Source: Colwellia sp.
Lineage (GTDB): Bacteria > Pseudomonadota > Gammaproteobacteria > Enterobacterales > Alteromonadaceae
Direction: 5' to 3'
Length of the DNA: 64,000 bases
Assembly: GCA_013215465.1 (NCBI GenBank)
Contig: JABSOW010000002.1
Coordinates: 248,001 to 312,000, forward strand
Position numbers and translations under genes: made by a program. Shown here in pieces: positions 40,475 to 48,924 of this stretch (position 1 is its first letter; every line of letters starts with the position of its first letter). Under the pieces are notes generated by a model, which had not been told where the DNA came from, made no database searches, and saw only the letters and a list, made by a program, of their open reading frames with translations.

Positions 40475-40502
40475 AAATCGGTTTTAACTATAACAAAATC
40501 GG
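40475..40502. promoter_or_regulatory. AAATCGG direct-repeat operator between the Gfo/Idh operon and the PAS-AraC gene
   Basis: AAATCGG is at 40475-40481 and 40496-40502, again a 21-bp period. It is 72 bp from the Gfo/Idh start and 67 bp from the divergent PAS-AraC start, so it may serve both, including autoregulation. Confidence 0.75.
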
Positions 40503-40568
40503 CGTCATGTTTAATTTTGTTGTTAGTTGTGATAACGTGTGATTTGGCTAATTATTTGAAGTTATTTT

Positions 40569-41357
40569 ATGCAAGACAATGAAAATAATAAATGTATTAA
40601 AAACCTGATTGATTTGTTTGGTGTTAAACAAATCATAAAAATGTTTGATTTAATGCCTGATATTCTATTTTGGATAAAAGATGTTAATGGTGGAATAGTG
40701 TACGGAAATAAATTTTTTCTCGAACATATCGGCGTGCAAAATTTAAACAAAGCGATTGGTTGTACCGATTTTGATTTTTCACCTTATCATATTGCTAAAC
40801 AATTCACTGTTGATGATCAAAAAGTGCTTAAGGGTGAATCAGTTCATAATAGGCTCGAGTTGAATATTACCCCAAGTGGAGAAACAGGTTGGTTCACCAC
40901 ATCAAAATGCCCTTTATTTGATGATGAAAATCGCACGATAGGTTCTTATGGGATATCGAGACATCTTGAGAAAACATCATTGGCATTAGCAGGTATGGAT
41001 GCCCTCAAAGTACCCGTTGAATATATTCGTACCCATTACATGGACGAAATTCCACTAGCTGAACTTGCTGAAGTTAGCTGCTTGTCAATAAGTGCATTGG
41101 AACGTCGGTTTAAGAAACACTTAGATAAAACTCCGAAACAGTTTATCAATGAAATACGTTTGGAAAATGCCCGACGCTTACTCGTTGAAACGAATTTACC
41201 GATAGCAACAATAGCAAATGATGTTGGATTTTCGGATCCCAGTTATTTTAGCAAACAGTTTAATCAGCTGTTTGGGCAGCGCCCATCGATGTCACGCTGT
41301 GCGCACGCTGATTCATATACCCATGATACTTCAAGATACGAGTTTCAGGATGACTGA
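40569..41357 (+). CDS. PAS-AraC transcriptional regulator, probable activator of the glycoside island
   Basis: This 262-residue protein has an N-terminal PAS domain (about 20-135: MPDILFWIKDVNGGIVYGNKFFLEHIG, then a C-terminal strand ending in GSYGISRHLE). Two AraC helix-turn-helix motifs follow (IPLAELAEVSCLSISALERRFKKHLDKTP and IATIANDVGFSDPSYFSKQFNQLFG). It is divergent from the Gfo/Idh operon and probably binds the AAATCGG repeats at three promoters. Its last 15 or so residues (YTHDTSRYEFQDD) are encoded by the end of a MITE-like insertion that supplies the stop codon. The HTH motifs lie before this and are intact. Confidence 0.88.
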   Translation: MQDNENNKCIKNLIDLFGVKQIIKMFDLMPDILFWIKDVNGGIVYGNKFFLEHIGVQNLNKAIGCTDFDFSPYHIAKQFTVDDQKVLKGESVHNRLELNITPSGETGWFTTSKCPLFDDENRTIGSYGISRHLEKTSLALAGMDALKVPVEYIRTHYMDEIPLAELAEVSCLSISALERRFKKHLDKTPKQFINEIRLENARRLLVETNLPIATIANDVGFSDPSYFSKQFNQLFGQRPSMSRCAHADSYTHDTSRYEFQDD

Positions 41358-41584
41358 GCGATTCATGATCAAGGCGCATCTTTTTATTAAGGGTTATCCC
41401 ATTAAAAATAGATGCAATGAAGAGCATGATTTGCTCAGTCATCCCCGACGGGCTGGTTTAGAAACGCTTTATGCTACGTTATTGATTTCGACAAGGAGAA
41501 CAACCATTCTCTTCAATCAATGCCTGACCTAAAGATGTTTCTAATTCCAGCTGAATCCGGCATCTTGAGGTAACATGGGTATAT
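41315..41584. mobile_element. MITE-like element, copy 1, inserted in the 3' end of the PAS-AraC gene
   Basis: This 270-bp block is about 85 percent identical by eye to 52050-52314. Its ends are inverted repeats: ATATACCCATGATACTTCAAG on the left and the reverse complement of a matching right end (CTTGAGGTAACATGGGTATAT, 41564-41584). The centre is a long imperfect palindrome: GGATGACTGAGC (41348-41359) pairs with GCTCAGTCATCC (41433-41444), with an inner GCATCT/AGATGC stem. It has no transposase gene and is therefore non-autonomous. Confidence 0.82.
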
Positions 41585-41838
41585 ACTTAACTTGAGCTGT
41601 GGATAATCATTATTGCCAATAACGTCGGTAATTTAGTGTAGTTTAGTGCAATAAACTGGCGCTAGTCACTAAAATATCGTCTCTGTAAGTTAATTGGGTT
41701 GCTATTTATTTAATTTCAACGCGTTACAGGTGTCTTATCCACAGTGAAGTTGAATTAAACGGTATGAAGGAAAGATAAAATCAGACAATGATTAAAGCAG
41801 CCTGATTTTATCAATATTAACCTAGCGTTTTTTAAGCG

Positions 41839-42648
41839 CTAAAGTGCCTTAATTTTGATGTTACGAAACCAAACTGGGTCATTGTGATCTTGTAAGCCAA
41901 TCAATCCTTGCACCGCGACATTGTGCCAATTCGGGTTCAAACTCGGAAACTTGCTATGGGATATCATTTCGTGCCATTGCGGCGTATCCATAACATACTC
42001 AACCACGATAACGCCATTTTGTTTATGACTAACGTGTCGGTTGTTGACCGTTATTTCAATGTTATTCCATTGTCCAATGGGTTTGGCGTTCTGCGGCTGC
42101 GCAGCAATTAAATCATAAAGGGAACCTGCTTGACGATTACCGTTCTTTCCTCTGTTGGCATCGGGATGGCCGTGGTTATCCAATATTTGCATTTCTGGGG
42201 CATTACGCCAAATATAGTCGCCTGTTTCGAAATGTTGCTTGTTATTTTCACTGCCTAAATAGAAAATTCCAGAATTTCCATTTTTCGAAATTTTCCATTC
42301 AAGTTTTAAAGTAAAATTTTGATATTGTTGTGGGAAGACGATATCACCACGATCAGCTTTCTCATCTGCGGTCATATTTACATCGCCCTTCATGTGCAGT
42401 GTGCCATCAATGACCTGCCAGTTAGAAGGGAAATCCGAGCGTTTAAAACCGCGCCATTGACCTGAACTCTGGCCATCAAAAAGCAGTTGCCAACCCTGTT
42501 GCTGCTCAGAAATACTTAAACTGTTGTGCGCTAGAGTAACAGGTTCAAGCTGCACATTAGATTTTTGACAACCCAATAACGTTGTTACCACAGCGAGCCC
42601 AACGAGAGCACGAATGGAACATGCTTGAATATTTTTAATTTTAAACAA
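41839..42648 (-). CDS. DUF1080 lipoprotein, probable 3-keto-glycoside hydrolase/lyase
   Basis: This protein of about 269 residues has a lipoprotein signal (TTLLGC). A single jelly-roll DUF1080 domain (3-keto-disaccharide hydrolase family, PF06439) follows: QLLFDGQSSGQWRGF, FTLKLEWKISKNGNSGIFYL, EMQILDNHGHPD, and a terminal VWFRNIKIKAL. Family members act on 3-keto-glycosides made by flavin or NAD dehydrogenases. The start is a TTG at 42648, placed 6 bp after GAGAGG; another TTG at 42654 abuts the Shine-Dalgarno sequence too closely. It is third in the GMC operon. Confidence 0.85.
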   Translation of the reverse strand: MFKIKNIQACSIRALVGLAVVTTLLGCQKSNVQLEPVTLAHNSLSISEQQQGWQLLFDGQSSGQWRGFKRSDFPSNWQVIDGTLHMKGDVNMTADEKADRGDIVFPQQYQNFTLKLEWKISKNGNSGIFYLGSENNKQHFETGDYIWRNAPEMQILDNHGHPDANRGKNGNRQAGSLYDLIAAQPQNAKPIGQWNNIEITVNNRHVSHKQNGVIVVEYVMDTPQWHEMISHSKFPSLNPNWHNVAVQGLIGLQDHNDPVWFRNIKIKAL

Positions 42649-42660
42649 AATCAACCTCTC

Positions 42661-43281
42661 TTATAGTGACCAAACTTTAGTGTTTTCGTGTACCGGCATA
42701 GAACCGATGTAGTGACCAGGAATAGGATCGTAAGCTAAATACTGTTCGGCAATGAGTTCCGAAGTGAAGTAAGCTTCAATAGTTAACTCTCGTAGTGAGA
42801 TAAGAAAACCATATAACTGATGTAATACCTGTTGTGACGCCGGTGGATTTACCTCAGCCACCAAGGCAAAGATGTTTGCAGTATCGGTGCCATTGAGCTG
42901 ATAAAGAGCCTTAACAAAGCGTTGTTGTTGCTGTGGCGATGCTTGGGAAAAGGACTGGTTATTTTTGGCCTTAAATTGCTGCTCAAATTGTGCAATGCCT
43001 TCTTTGAACTGTTGTCCTTGCTTGTGGTCGAAAATATCAAGGTAAAGTAAATCAATAAACTGTGGAACGTCAACATCATCTGAACCTGGGGTCTGGCCTT
43101 TAGGAATTATACATTCCGCTACCGCCGATATTATCGCACCTTGTTCGGGCGAGAAAAATTTTGGTGTCCAGCTTAAGTTAGAACGTTGTTGGCAAGACTG
43201 CAGTACACTCATGATTGTCACTGAAGATACTATCACTCCCGCACTTAAGGCAATTTTTTTAATGGCTTGTCTTCTATTCAT
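42661..43281 (-). CDS. Gluconate 2-dehydrogenase subunit 3 family protein
   Basis: This 206-residue protein has an N-terminal RRQAIKKIALSAG (twin-arginine-like) followed by a hydrophobic stretch and a lipobox-like LQSC. The body has FFSPEQGAIISAVAECIIP and DVDVPQFIDLLYLDIF, typical of the small subunit that partners and exports membrane GMC flavoproteins. It starts 2 bp after the GMC gene stop. The GMC protein has no signal of its own, so it is probably carried out of the cell by this Tat-type subunit. Confidence 0.85.
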   Translation of the reverse strand: MNRRQAIKKIALSAGVIVSSVTIMSVLQSCQQRSNLSWTPKFFSPEQGAIISAVAECIIPKGQTPGSDDVDVPQFIDLLYLDIFDHKQGQQFKEGIAQFEQQFKAKNNQSFSQASPQQQQRFVKALYQLNGTDTANIFALVAEVNPPASQQVLHQLYGFLISLRELTIEAYFTSELIAEQYLAYDPIPGHYIGSMPVHENTKVWSL

Positions 43282-43283
43282 TT

Positions 43284-44993
43284 TTATAACCTCTTCATCT
43301 TGAGTTGTTCGGCAGCATAATTAGCCGCACGCGCAGTAAATGCCATGTAGGTCAGCGACGGATTTTGACATGCAGATGATGTCATAAAGGAGCCGTCAGT
43401 AACAAAAACATTTGGCACGGTATGAACTTGATTGTGCTTATTTAGGATCGAGGTCTTTGGGTCATGGCCCATGCGAGCAGTCCCCATTTCATGAATACCA
43501 AGGCCAGGGCCTATTTGTTGCTCAAACGTTTGGACATTTTTAAACCCTGCATTCTCTAAGATACTTTTTGCTTTTTTCTTCATATCTTTTCGCATGTTAA
43601 GTTCATTTTCTTTCATTTCAACGTCGAAGGTTACCGTCGGCAGTCCCCATTGATCTTTCTGTTCATAATCAAGGAACATTTTATTATCATGAGCCGGTAA
43701 AAACTCGCCGAAGCCCATGATACCCATACGCCATGGACCCGGTGCGGTAAGTTCTTTTTTTAATTCCTCGCCAATGGTGAGCTCCTGGATACTACGCGAC
43801 CAATTTTCTCTTCCCGCCGACCCTTGAAAACCATAACCGCGGATAAAGTCAACTTCTTCTGAATTTTCATGCAAATTATGGAAGCGAGGGATATAAACTC
43901 CGTTTGGACGCCTTCCTTTATAATATTTATCGTCAAAGCCATCGATCATGCCTGCCGCGCCTATGCCAAGATGATGATCCATCATATTATGACCTAATTC
44001 ACCTGAATCATTGCCTAGACCATTAGGAAAGCGTGTGGACTTAGAATTAAGCAAAATTGATGTGGTGGCGACTGTTGATGCACAGCAAAAAATGATCTTT
44101 GCTTCGATAAACAGCTCTTTATGAGTTAAGGTATCAATAACTTTTACCCCGGATGCTTTTCCGGTTTTTTCGTCATAAATAATAGAGTGAACAATGGAAT
44201 TAACTCTAATTTCCAAGTTGCCGGTACTGTGGGCAGCAGGTAGTGTCGATGACAGGCTACTAAAATAACCGCCAAATGGGCAGCCGCGCATACAACGATT
44301 TCGGTATTGGCATTTACTACGATTATTAAACTCTTTGTCGCCAGTGAGATGGGCGACGCGCCCCGGCGTTACCACCAAGTCAGGATTTTGTTTAGCTATC
44401 TCACTTTGCAAATGTTGTTCTACGCAGTTTAACTCCATCGCGGGTAAGTATTTTCCGTCAGGTAATTGGCTCAAACCGATATTGTCACCTGTGACACCAA
44501 TAAATTCTTCAACGTGATCATACCAATGAGATATGTCTTTATATCGCACAGGCCAATCGACAGCGATACCATCCTTTTTATTGGCCTCAAAATCAAGGTC
44601 GCTTAAACGATAGCTGTGACGACCCCAAGTGATTGAGCGACCTCCCAAATGATAACCTCGGATCCAATCAAAACGTTTAATTTCGTTATAGGGATGTTCG
44701 TTATCATCAACAAACCAGTGGGCAGTGCTTGGCGAATTGACAAAGCCAGTTCTCGCTTGCTTAATTTGACGGTTATTTTGTTCTGGCGTGATTTTTCCCC
44801 GATATTTTTGATCCCAAGGATCGTCAGACATCGTGGTGTAATCTTTGATGTGTTCTACGTGGCGGCCTCGTTCCAAGACGAGCGTACGCAGACCTTTTTC
44901 ACACAATTCTTTTGCGGCCCAACCGCCTGAAATTCCACTGCCAATGACTATGGCGTCATATGGCGTTTGTTCACTATTCTTATTATTTATCAT
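43284..44993 (-). CDS. GMC-family FAD oxidoreductase, probable glycoside 3-dehydrogenase
   Basis: This protein of about 569 residues has FAD-binding AIVIGSGISGGWAAKELCEKG and LERG at the N-terminus. It also has a GGRSITWGRHSYR motif, a cysteine-rich CQYRNRCMRGCPFGGYF, and C-terminal IHEMGTARMG and QNPSLTYMAF with the catalytic His and Asn. Paired with subunit 3 and a DUF1080 gene, it fits periplasmic dehydrogenases that oxidise sugars at C3. Upstream ATGs at 45059 and 45041 exist but lack ribosome-binding sites. The ATG at 44993 (MINNKN), with AGG 9 bases ahead, is preferred. Confidence 0.85.
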   Translation of the reverse strand: MINNKNSEQTPYDAIVIGSGISGGWAAKELCEKGLRTLVLERGRHVEHIKDYTTMSDDPWDQKYRGKITPEQNNRQIKQARTGFVNSPSTAHWFVDDNEHPYNEIKRFDWIRGYHLGGRSITWGRHSYRLSDLDFEANKKDGIAVDWPVRYKDISHWYDHVEEFIGVTGDNIGLSQLPDGKYLPAMELNCVEQHLQSEIAKQNPDLVVTPGRVAHLTGDKEFNNRSKCQYRNRCMRGCPFGGYFSSLSSTLPAAHSTGNLEIRVNSIVHSIIYDEKTGKASGVKVIDTLTHKELFIEAKIIFCCASTVATTSILLNSKSTRFPNGLGNDSGELGHNMMDHHLGIGAAGMIDGFDDKYYKGRRPNGVYIPRFHNLHENSEEVDFIRGYGFQGSAGRENWSRSIQELTIGEELKKELTAPGPWRMGIMGFGEFLPAHDNKMFLDYEQKDQWGLPTVTFDVEMKENELNMRKDMKKKAKSILENAGFKNVQTFEQQIGPGLGIHEMGTARMGHDPKTSILNKHNQVHTVPNVFVTDGSFMTSSACQNPSLTYMAFTARAANYAAEQLKMKRL

Positions 44994-45393
44994 TGTTATA
45001 AACCTATTTGTTAAGGAATTCCTGGTGTGATGATGTGCCATGTTGTGAAATCTGTTCATGATGATTCAACGTGGAGTAGCTAACAAATATATTCACCCCC
45101 CCATTGAGTTCGAGTTTGCTAGACCAACTAATCTTTGAGCTGCTTGATGCTGCAAGTACGCAATCGATTCAGTAATACTTAAGCCAAAAAACGTGGTTCT
45201 TTCTCTGGTAAATTCAGCTTCCACCGTTTTTTTTTGTGCGACATTTAGCTTTGATTACTTTGTTAGGCATTGGGACTATTGCTATCTCTAATATTTTTAT
45301 CATCTGAGCTGGTCACTTTTATTCACTCTCTTGAACTGGTTGTTTTTAATACTCGATTGATGTTAATAGATAGCTGTTTTTGTTGTTAAGATA

Positions 45394-45421
45394 AAATCGG
45401 TTTTATATATGAGTAAATCGG
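45394..45421 (-). promoter_or_regulatory. AAATCGG direct-repeat operator upstream of the GMC operon
   Basis: AAATCGG is at 45394-45400 and 45415-45421, with the same 21-bp period as the other two sites. The block GATTGATGTTAATAGAT starts at 45355, the same 39-bp distance as upstream of the TonB receptor. The site is about 400 bp from the preferred GMC start, so the mRNA leader is long or an intermediate promoter exists. Confidence 0.72.
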
Positions 45422-46074
45422 CGTCGTTTTATATTTGACCAACGTTTAAGTCGATGTGAAAAATTACATTTAGGGTTATATTGATTTGGTTGGTGTGAAT
45501 AAAAATGTATGTTTGATCGTAGAAAGAACGCTAACATGGCTTGCCAAAAAAATCGCAATGGAAGCCAACCTAAACTGAGAAACAACACTTCCTGTAACTT
45601 TGTCGAGTTTTTGTATTGTAATTTGTTTTCGCAAGGTGAGGTATAAACTATTAGACATCAGGGGCACAAATAATAACGCTGGTGTGATTGGACACTGCAT
45701 GTTGTTATGTCGGGTATTTTTCATGATTGGATGTTTATTGACTGATTCACCAGCGCATATTTAACAAGTATCTTTTTTAAACATAGTGTATTACGTTCAA
45801 AAACTACCAATAAAAATAAATATGTGATCATTCTAAATGGACTAAATACTCCAATAACATCGTTGCTTTCAATCACACACGTCAGCTATTGCTCAATCAA
45901 GCACCTTGTTCTTGAAAATTTATCCTCATTAATATTTGATCATTAACTTACTGGTATTGGTATAACTAAAGAGTATCCTTTGTGCTGTTAGGACTAGCTA
46001 ATACCTAAAATATTAGCTAGTCCTAACAAAAAATTGAGCTTTATTGATGAGCGTTTATATTAGTATTTTAGAGT
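45422..46074. other. Gene-poor stretch between the glycoside island and the ferredoxin
   Basis: About 650 bp of AT-rich sequence with only short overlapping open frames on the minus strand (up to 82 codons, 45476-45724). None has a ribosome-binding site or recognisable domain. It may hold remnants of a lost gene. The trhP-ferredoxin direct repeat begins at its right edge near 46075. Confidence 0.5.
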
Positions 46075-46080
46075 GGACTG

Positions 46081-46326
46081 CTAGCTGTGCATTTTTAAAA
46101 ATTTAGCGAGTAAGCTATCTTCATCTTCAACATGGTTGGGATCAGGTTTTACACAATCAATAGGGCACACGCTCACACAGGTGGGTTTGTCATAATGACC
46201 AATACACTCGGTGCATTTATCAGCATCTATTTCGTAAATGTGCTCACCTAAGGTAATCGCTTCATTAGGGCATTCAGGATCGCACATATCACAATTAATG
46301 CAGCTGTCTTCAATAAACAAAGCCAT
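46081..46326 (-). CDS. yfhL: YfhL-type 2[4Fe-4S] ferredoxin
   Basis: This 81-residue ferredoxin has two cluster motifs, CINCDMCDPECPNEA and CTECIGHYDKPTCVSVCPIDC, the second with the long insertion typical of YfhL and the Allochromatium ferredoxin class. It lies 12 bp downstream of trhP on the same strand. In E. coli, YfhL and TrhP have both been linked to tRNA uridine hydroxylation, so the operon layout fits an electron-donor role (inference for this organism). The start ATG is identical in the duplicated copy. Confidence 0.92.
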   Translation of the reverse strand: MALFIEDSCINCDMCDPECPNEAITLGEHIYEIDADKCTECIGHYDKPTCVSVCPIDCVKPDPNHVEDEDSLLAKFLKMHS

Positions 46327-46338
46327 ATGAACTAAAGC

Positions 46339-47724
46339 CTACTTATCTACTTGGTTTTGCGCGAAGGGATGGCGAGTGGTGCCGCCCTCAGTTAAATAAC
46401 GCATGATAATTCCAAATGCTAAATCTAGCTCTGTATCTAGTTCAATGGCAACCTTATGACCTGAGCCTTTGGCATCAGTGATGGTTTCACCTGTTTTACA
46501 GTGGATCATGTTTGTTAGGGTAAAGCTAATATTGCCGTTTGGCGTCATTAATTCTAAGGTATCACCGACAAGAAATTTATTTTTGACATCAATTTCAACT
46601 AAACCTGATTCTTCATTTCGACCTAGTACTTCACCAACAAATTGTTGTGTATCGCTTTTTGAATAACCATAATCATAATTTTGTGTGTCAGAAGGGCGGT
46701 GACGTTTCAAAAAACCTTCGGTATAGCCGCGATGTGCTAAATGCTCTAAATCCGTATTTAATAATGGGTTAAATGCTTTGTTGGCAATGGCATCATTCAT
46801 TGCTTGTCGATAAACCTGCGCGGTTCGGGCGCAATAATAAAAAGACTTTGTTCTACCTTCAATTTTCAGAGAATGCACCCCCATTTTAATTAAACGATCA
46901 ACATGTTCAACAGCACGTAAATCTTTTGAATTCATAATATAAGTGCCATGTTCATCTTCAAATGCTGGCATATACTCACCTGGACGACCTTGTTCTTGTA
47001 ATAAAATCACCTCATCAATAGGTTGTGGCTTGTCTTCAGGAATATAAATTTCTGGTGCTTTACTGGTAGGGGACACTGCAACAATATCACCGGTTTCTGT
47101 TTCTTTAGCTTCGTGGATATCATATTTCCAACGGCATGAATTAGTACAAGTGCCTTGGTTTGGATCGCGTTTATTAATGTAACCAGATAATAAGCAACGG
47201 CCTGAATAGGCCATACACAATGCACCATGAACAAACACTTCAAGTTCCATTTCTGGACAATGAAAACGAATATCTTCAATTTCATCAAGTGATAATTCTC
47301 TAGATAAAATAACCCGCTCAACGCCTTGTTGTTGCCAAAATTTAACCGTAGCCCAGTTAACAGCATTTGCCTGTACAGATAAATGGATAGCAATATCAGG
47401 GTAGTTTTCACGAATCATCATGATCAAACCAGGATCTGACATGATCAAAGCATCAGGTTGCATTGCTATAACGGGGGCAATATCCTTTAAAAAGGTTTTT
47501 AATTTACCATTGTGTGGAGCGATGTTATTAACTAAATAGAATTTTTTCCCTAAAGCGTGAGCTTCAGCTATACCTATTTTGATATTTTCTAGAGAAAATT
47601 CGTTATTTCTGACCCGAAGAGAATAGCGAGGTTGGCCGGCATAAACAGCATCTGCGCCATAAGCAAATGCATAACGCATGTTCTTAAGACTACCAGCAGG
47701 GGAAAGTAATTCAGGTTTCAGCAT
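46339..47724 (-). CDS. trhP: TrhP (YegQ), U32-family tRNA 5-hydroxyuridine synthesis protein
   Basis: This 461-residue protein of peptidase family U32 has MLKPELLSPAGSLKNMRYAFAYGADAVYAGQPRYSLR at the start, EVFVHGALCMAYSGRCLLSGYINKRDPNQGTCTNSCRW with clustered cysteines for an iron-sulfur cluster, and LKIEGRTKSFYYCARTAQVYRQA. TrhP is required for prephenate-dependent hydroxylation of wobble uridine in several tRNAs. The gene has normal length and is followed by its ferredoxin. Its last third is duplicated at 27908-28377. Confidence 0.93.
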   Translation of the reverse strand: MLKPELLSPAGSLKNMRYAFAYGADAVYAGQPRYSLRVRNNEFSLENIKIGIAEAHALGKKFYLVNNIAPHNGKLKTFLKDIAPVIAMQPDALIMSDPGLIMMIRENYPDIAIHLSVQANAVNWATVKFWQQQGVERVILSRELSLDEIEDIRFHCPEMELEVFVHGALCMAYSGRCLLSGYINKRDPNQGTCTNSCRWKYDIHEAKETETGDIVAVSPTSKAPEIYIPEDKPQPIDEVILLQEQGRPGEYMPAFEDEHGTYIMNSKDLRAVEHVDRLIKMGVHSLKIEGRTKSFYYCARTAQVYRQAMNDAIANKAFNPLLNTDLEHLAHRGYTEGFLKRHRPSDTQNYDYGYSKSDTQQFVGEVLGRNEESGLVEIDVKNKFLVGDTLELMTPNGNISFTLTNMIHCKTGETITDAKGSGHKVAIELDTELDLAFGIIMRYLTEGGTTRHPFAQNQVDK

Positions 47725-47825
47725 AAGTTTAACATCTTTAACGAGGGCTCATTTTAAAGAACCAAGAAATATGGGCGCATATTATAAGAAAATACCACAC
47801 GCTGGGCAATCTAAAGTAATTATAA

Positions 47826-47860
47826 CAATCAAACTATTGATACCAATCAAACTATTGATA
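47826..47860. repeat. Tandem 17-bp direct repeat upstream of trhP
   Basis: CAATCAAACTATTGATA occurs at 47826-47842 and again at 47844-47860, separated by one base. It lies in the 298-bp region between divergent trhP and the HDOD gene. It may be an operator or a simple slippage duplication. Confidence 0.6.
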
Positions 47861-48022
47861 GTAAGCCTATTTATTTATAATTCAGGCGAAAGGGTAAAAT
47901 AGTTATTGTTGTATTTCTGTACAATATTGAAAAATATTAAAAAAAGCTTGGTGTTCATTAAAATTGTGTTAGTTTTAATAGTATAGAGTGAATGTTGTAC
48001 CATAACAGTAAAGGGGAATTCT

Positions 48023-48865
48023 ATGGCGGCCGAAAATGCCTTGTATACGATTTTAATGGAAAAAATAAAACAAGATGCTTTGGTTTTACCAACGTTACCA
48101 GAAGTTGCGCTTAAAGTTAGACAAGCAGCTGATGATCCAGATATTAACTTAAGTCATATGAGTGATATTATCGGACAAGATCCGGCACTTGCTTTGGGTA
48201 TGATAAAAGTAGCCAATAGCGCTTTATTAGGGCGAAGTGTTAAAGTTGAAACGGTATCTCAAGCAGTTACCCGTATAGGCTTACGTCAAATCAAGAGTAT
48301 TTCAACGGCAATGGCGCTTAAGCAAGTTTTTGTTTCTGAAAATGAAGTTGTTGCTATGCAGATGAAAAAATCTTGGCATAAAACAATAGATATAGCATCA
48401 GTGGCAATTAGTTTAATGAGTTTGTATCTTAAAGATAATAAACATACTCCGCTAACGTTAGATACTATAACCCTTGCTTCATTAGTGCATAATATTGGTG
48501 TATTACCTATTTTGACTGAAGCTGAACAGCATCCTGATATCTTTGCAAATCCTACCTTTTTACAGCAAGCTATTGCCAAGTTATCAGGAAAAGTTGGTGG
48601 CGCTGTTACTCGTGCTTGGGGCTTTTCAGATGAATTAACTTTACTCGCTGAAAGCTGGAGTGATTTAACTATTCTGCCAAAAGAAATCCATTATTTAGAT
48701 TTCATTCGCGCCGGGGCAATTTACCACAATATATTTAAGAATGAATCAACCAAAGAAGTGCTATTAAATAGCTTTGTCAAAAAAGGGTTATTACCGGATG
48801 CTGATTTTATGAATACTGATGACTTTAAAGACTTATGTGCGGACGTTAAATCAATGTTTACTTAA
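48023..48865 (+). CDS. HDOD-domain protein
   Basis: This 280-residue cytoplasmic protein is a single HDOD domain: LPTLPEVALKVRQAADDPDINLSHMSDIIGQDPALALGMIKVANSALLG, then VSQAVTRIGLRQIKSISTAMAL and LASLVHNIGVLPIL. It is an HD-related fold without the metal-binding HD pair, usually in signalling scaffolds of polarly flagellated bacteria. An AAAGGGGAA ribosome-binding site precedes the ATG. No partner gene is adjacent. Confidence 0.9.
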   Translation: MAAENALYTILMEKIKQDALVLPTLPEVALKVRQAADDPDINLSHMSDIIGQDPALALGMIKVANSALLGRSVKVETVSQAVTRIGLRQIKSISTAMALKQVFVSENEVVAMQMKKSWHKTIDIASVAISLMSLYLKDNKHTPLTLDTITLASLVHNIGVLPILTEAEQHPDIFANPTFLQQAIAKLSGKVGGAVTRAWGFSDELTLLAESWSDLTILPKEIHYLDFIRAGAIYHNIFKNESTKEVLLNSFVKKGLLPDADFMNTDDFKDLCADVKSMFT

Positions 48866-48899
48866 GAATTTATACAGTTCGAATTCAAACCTTCAATAC

Positions 48900-48924
48900 A
48901 AAAGCAGCCTAATAAGCTGTTTTT
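48900..48924. terminator. Bidirectional terminator between the HDOD gene and epd
   Basis: AAAAGCAGC at 48900-48908 pairs with GCTGTTTTT at 48916-48924 (one G-T pair), with A and T tracts on either side. It lies between two convergent genes and its right arm reaches the epd stop codon, so it can end both transcripts. Confidence 0.7.

Noticed and set aside
44994-45059. N-terminal extension of the GMC oxidoreductase
   Set aside because: The extra 22 residues precede the usual family start, contain no signal sequence and lack a ribosome-binding site.
45403-45724. Two overlapping minus-strand open frames of 61 and 82 codons
   Set aside because: No ribosome-binding site, no recognisable domain, AT-rich low-complexity composition, and they overlap the AAATCGG operator region; treated as chance frames.
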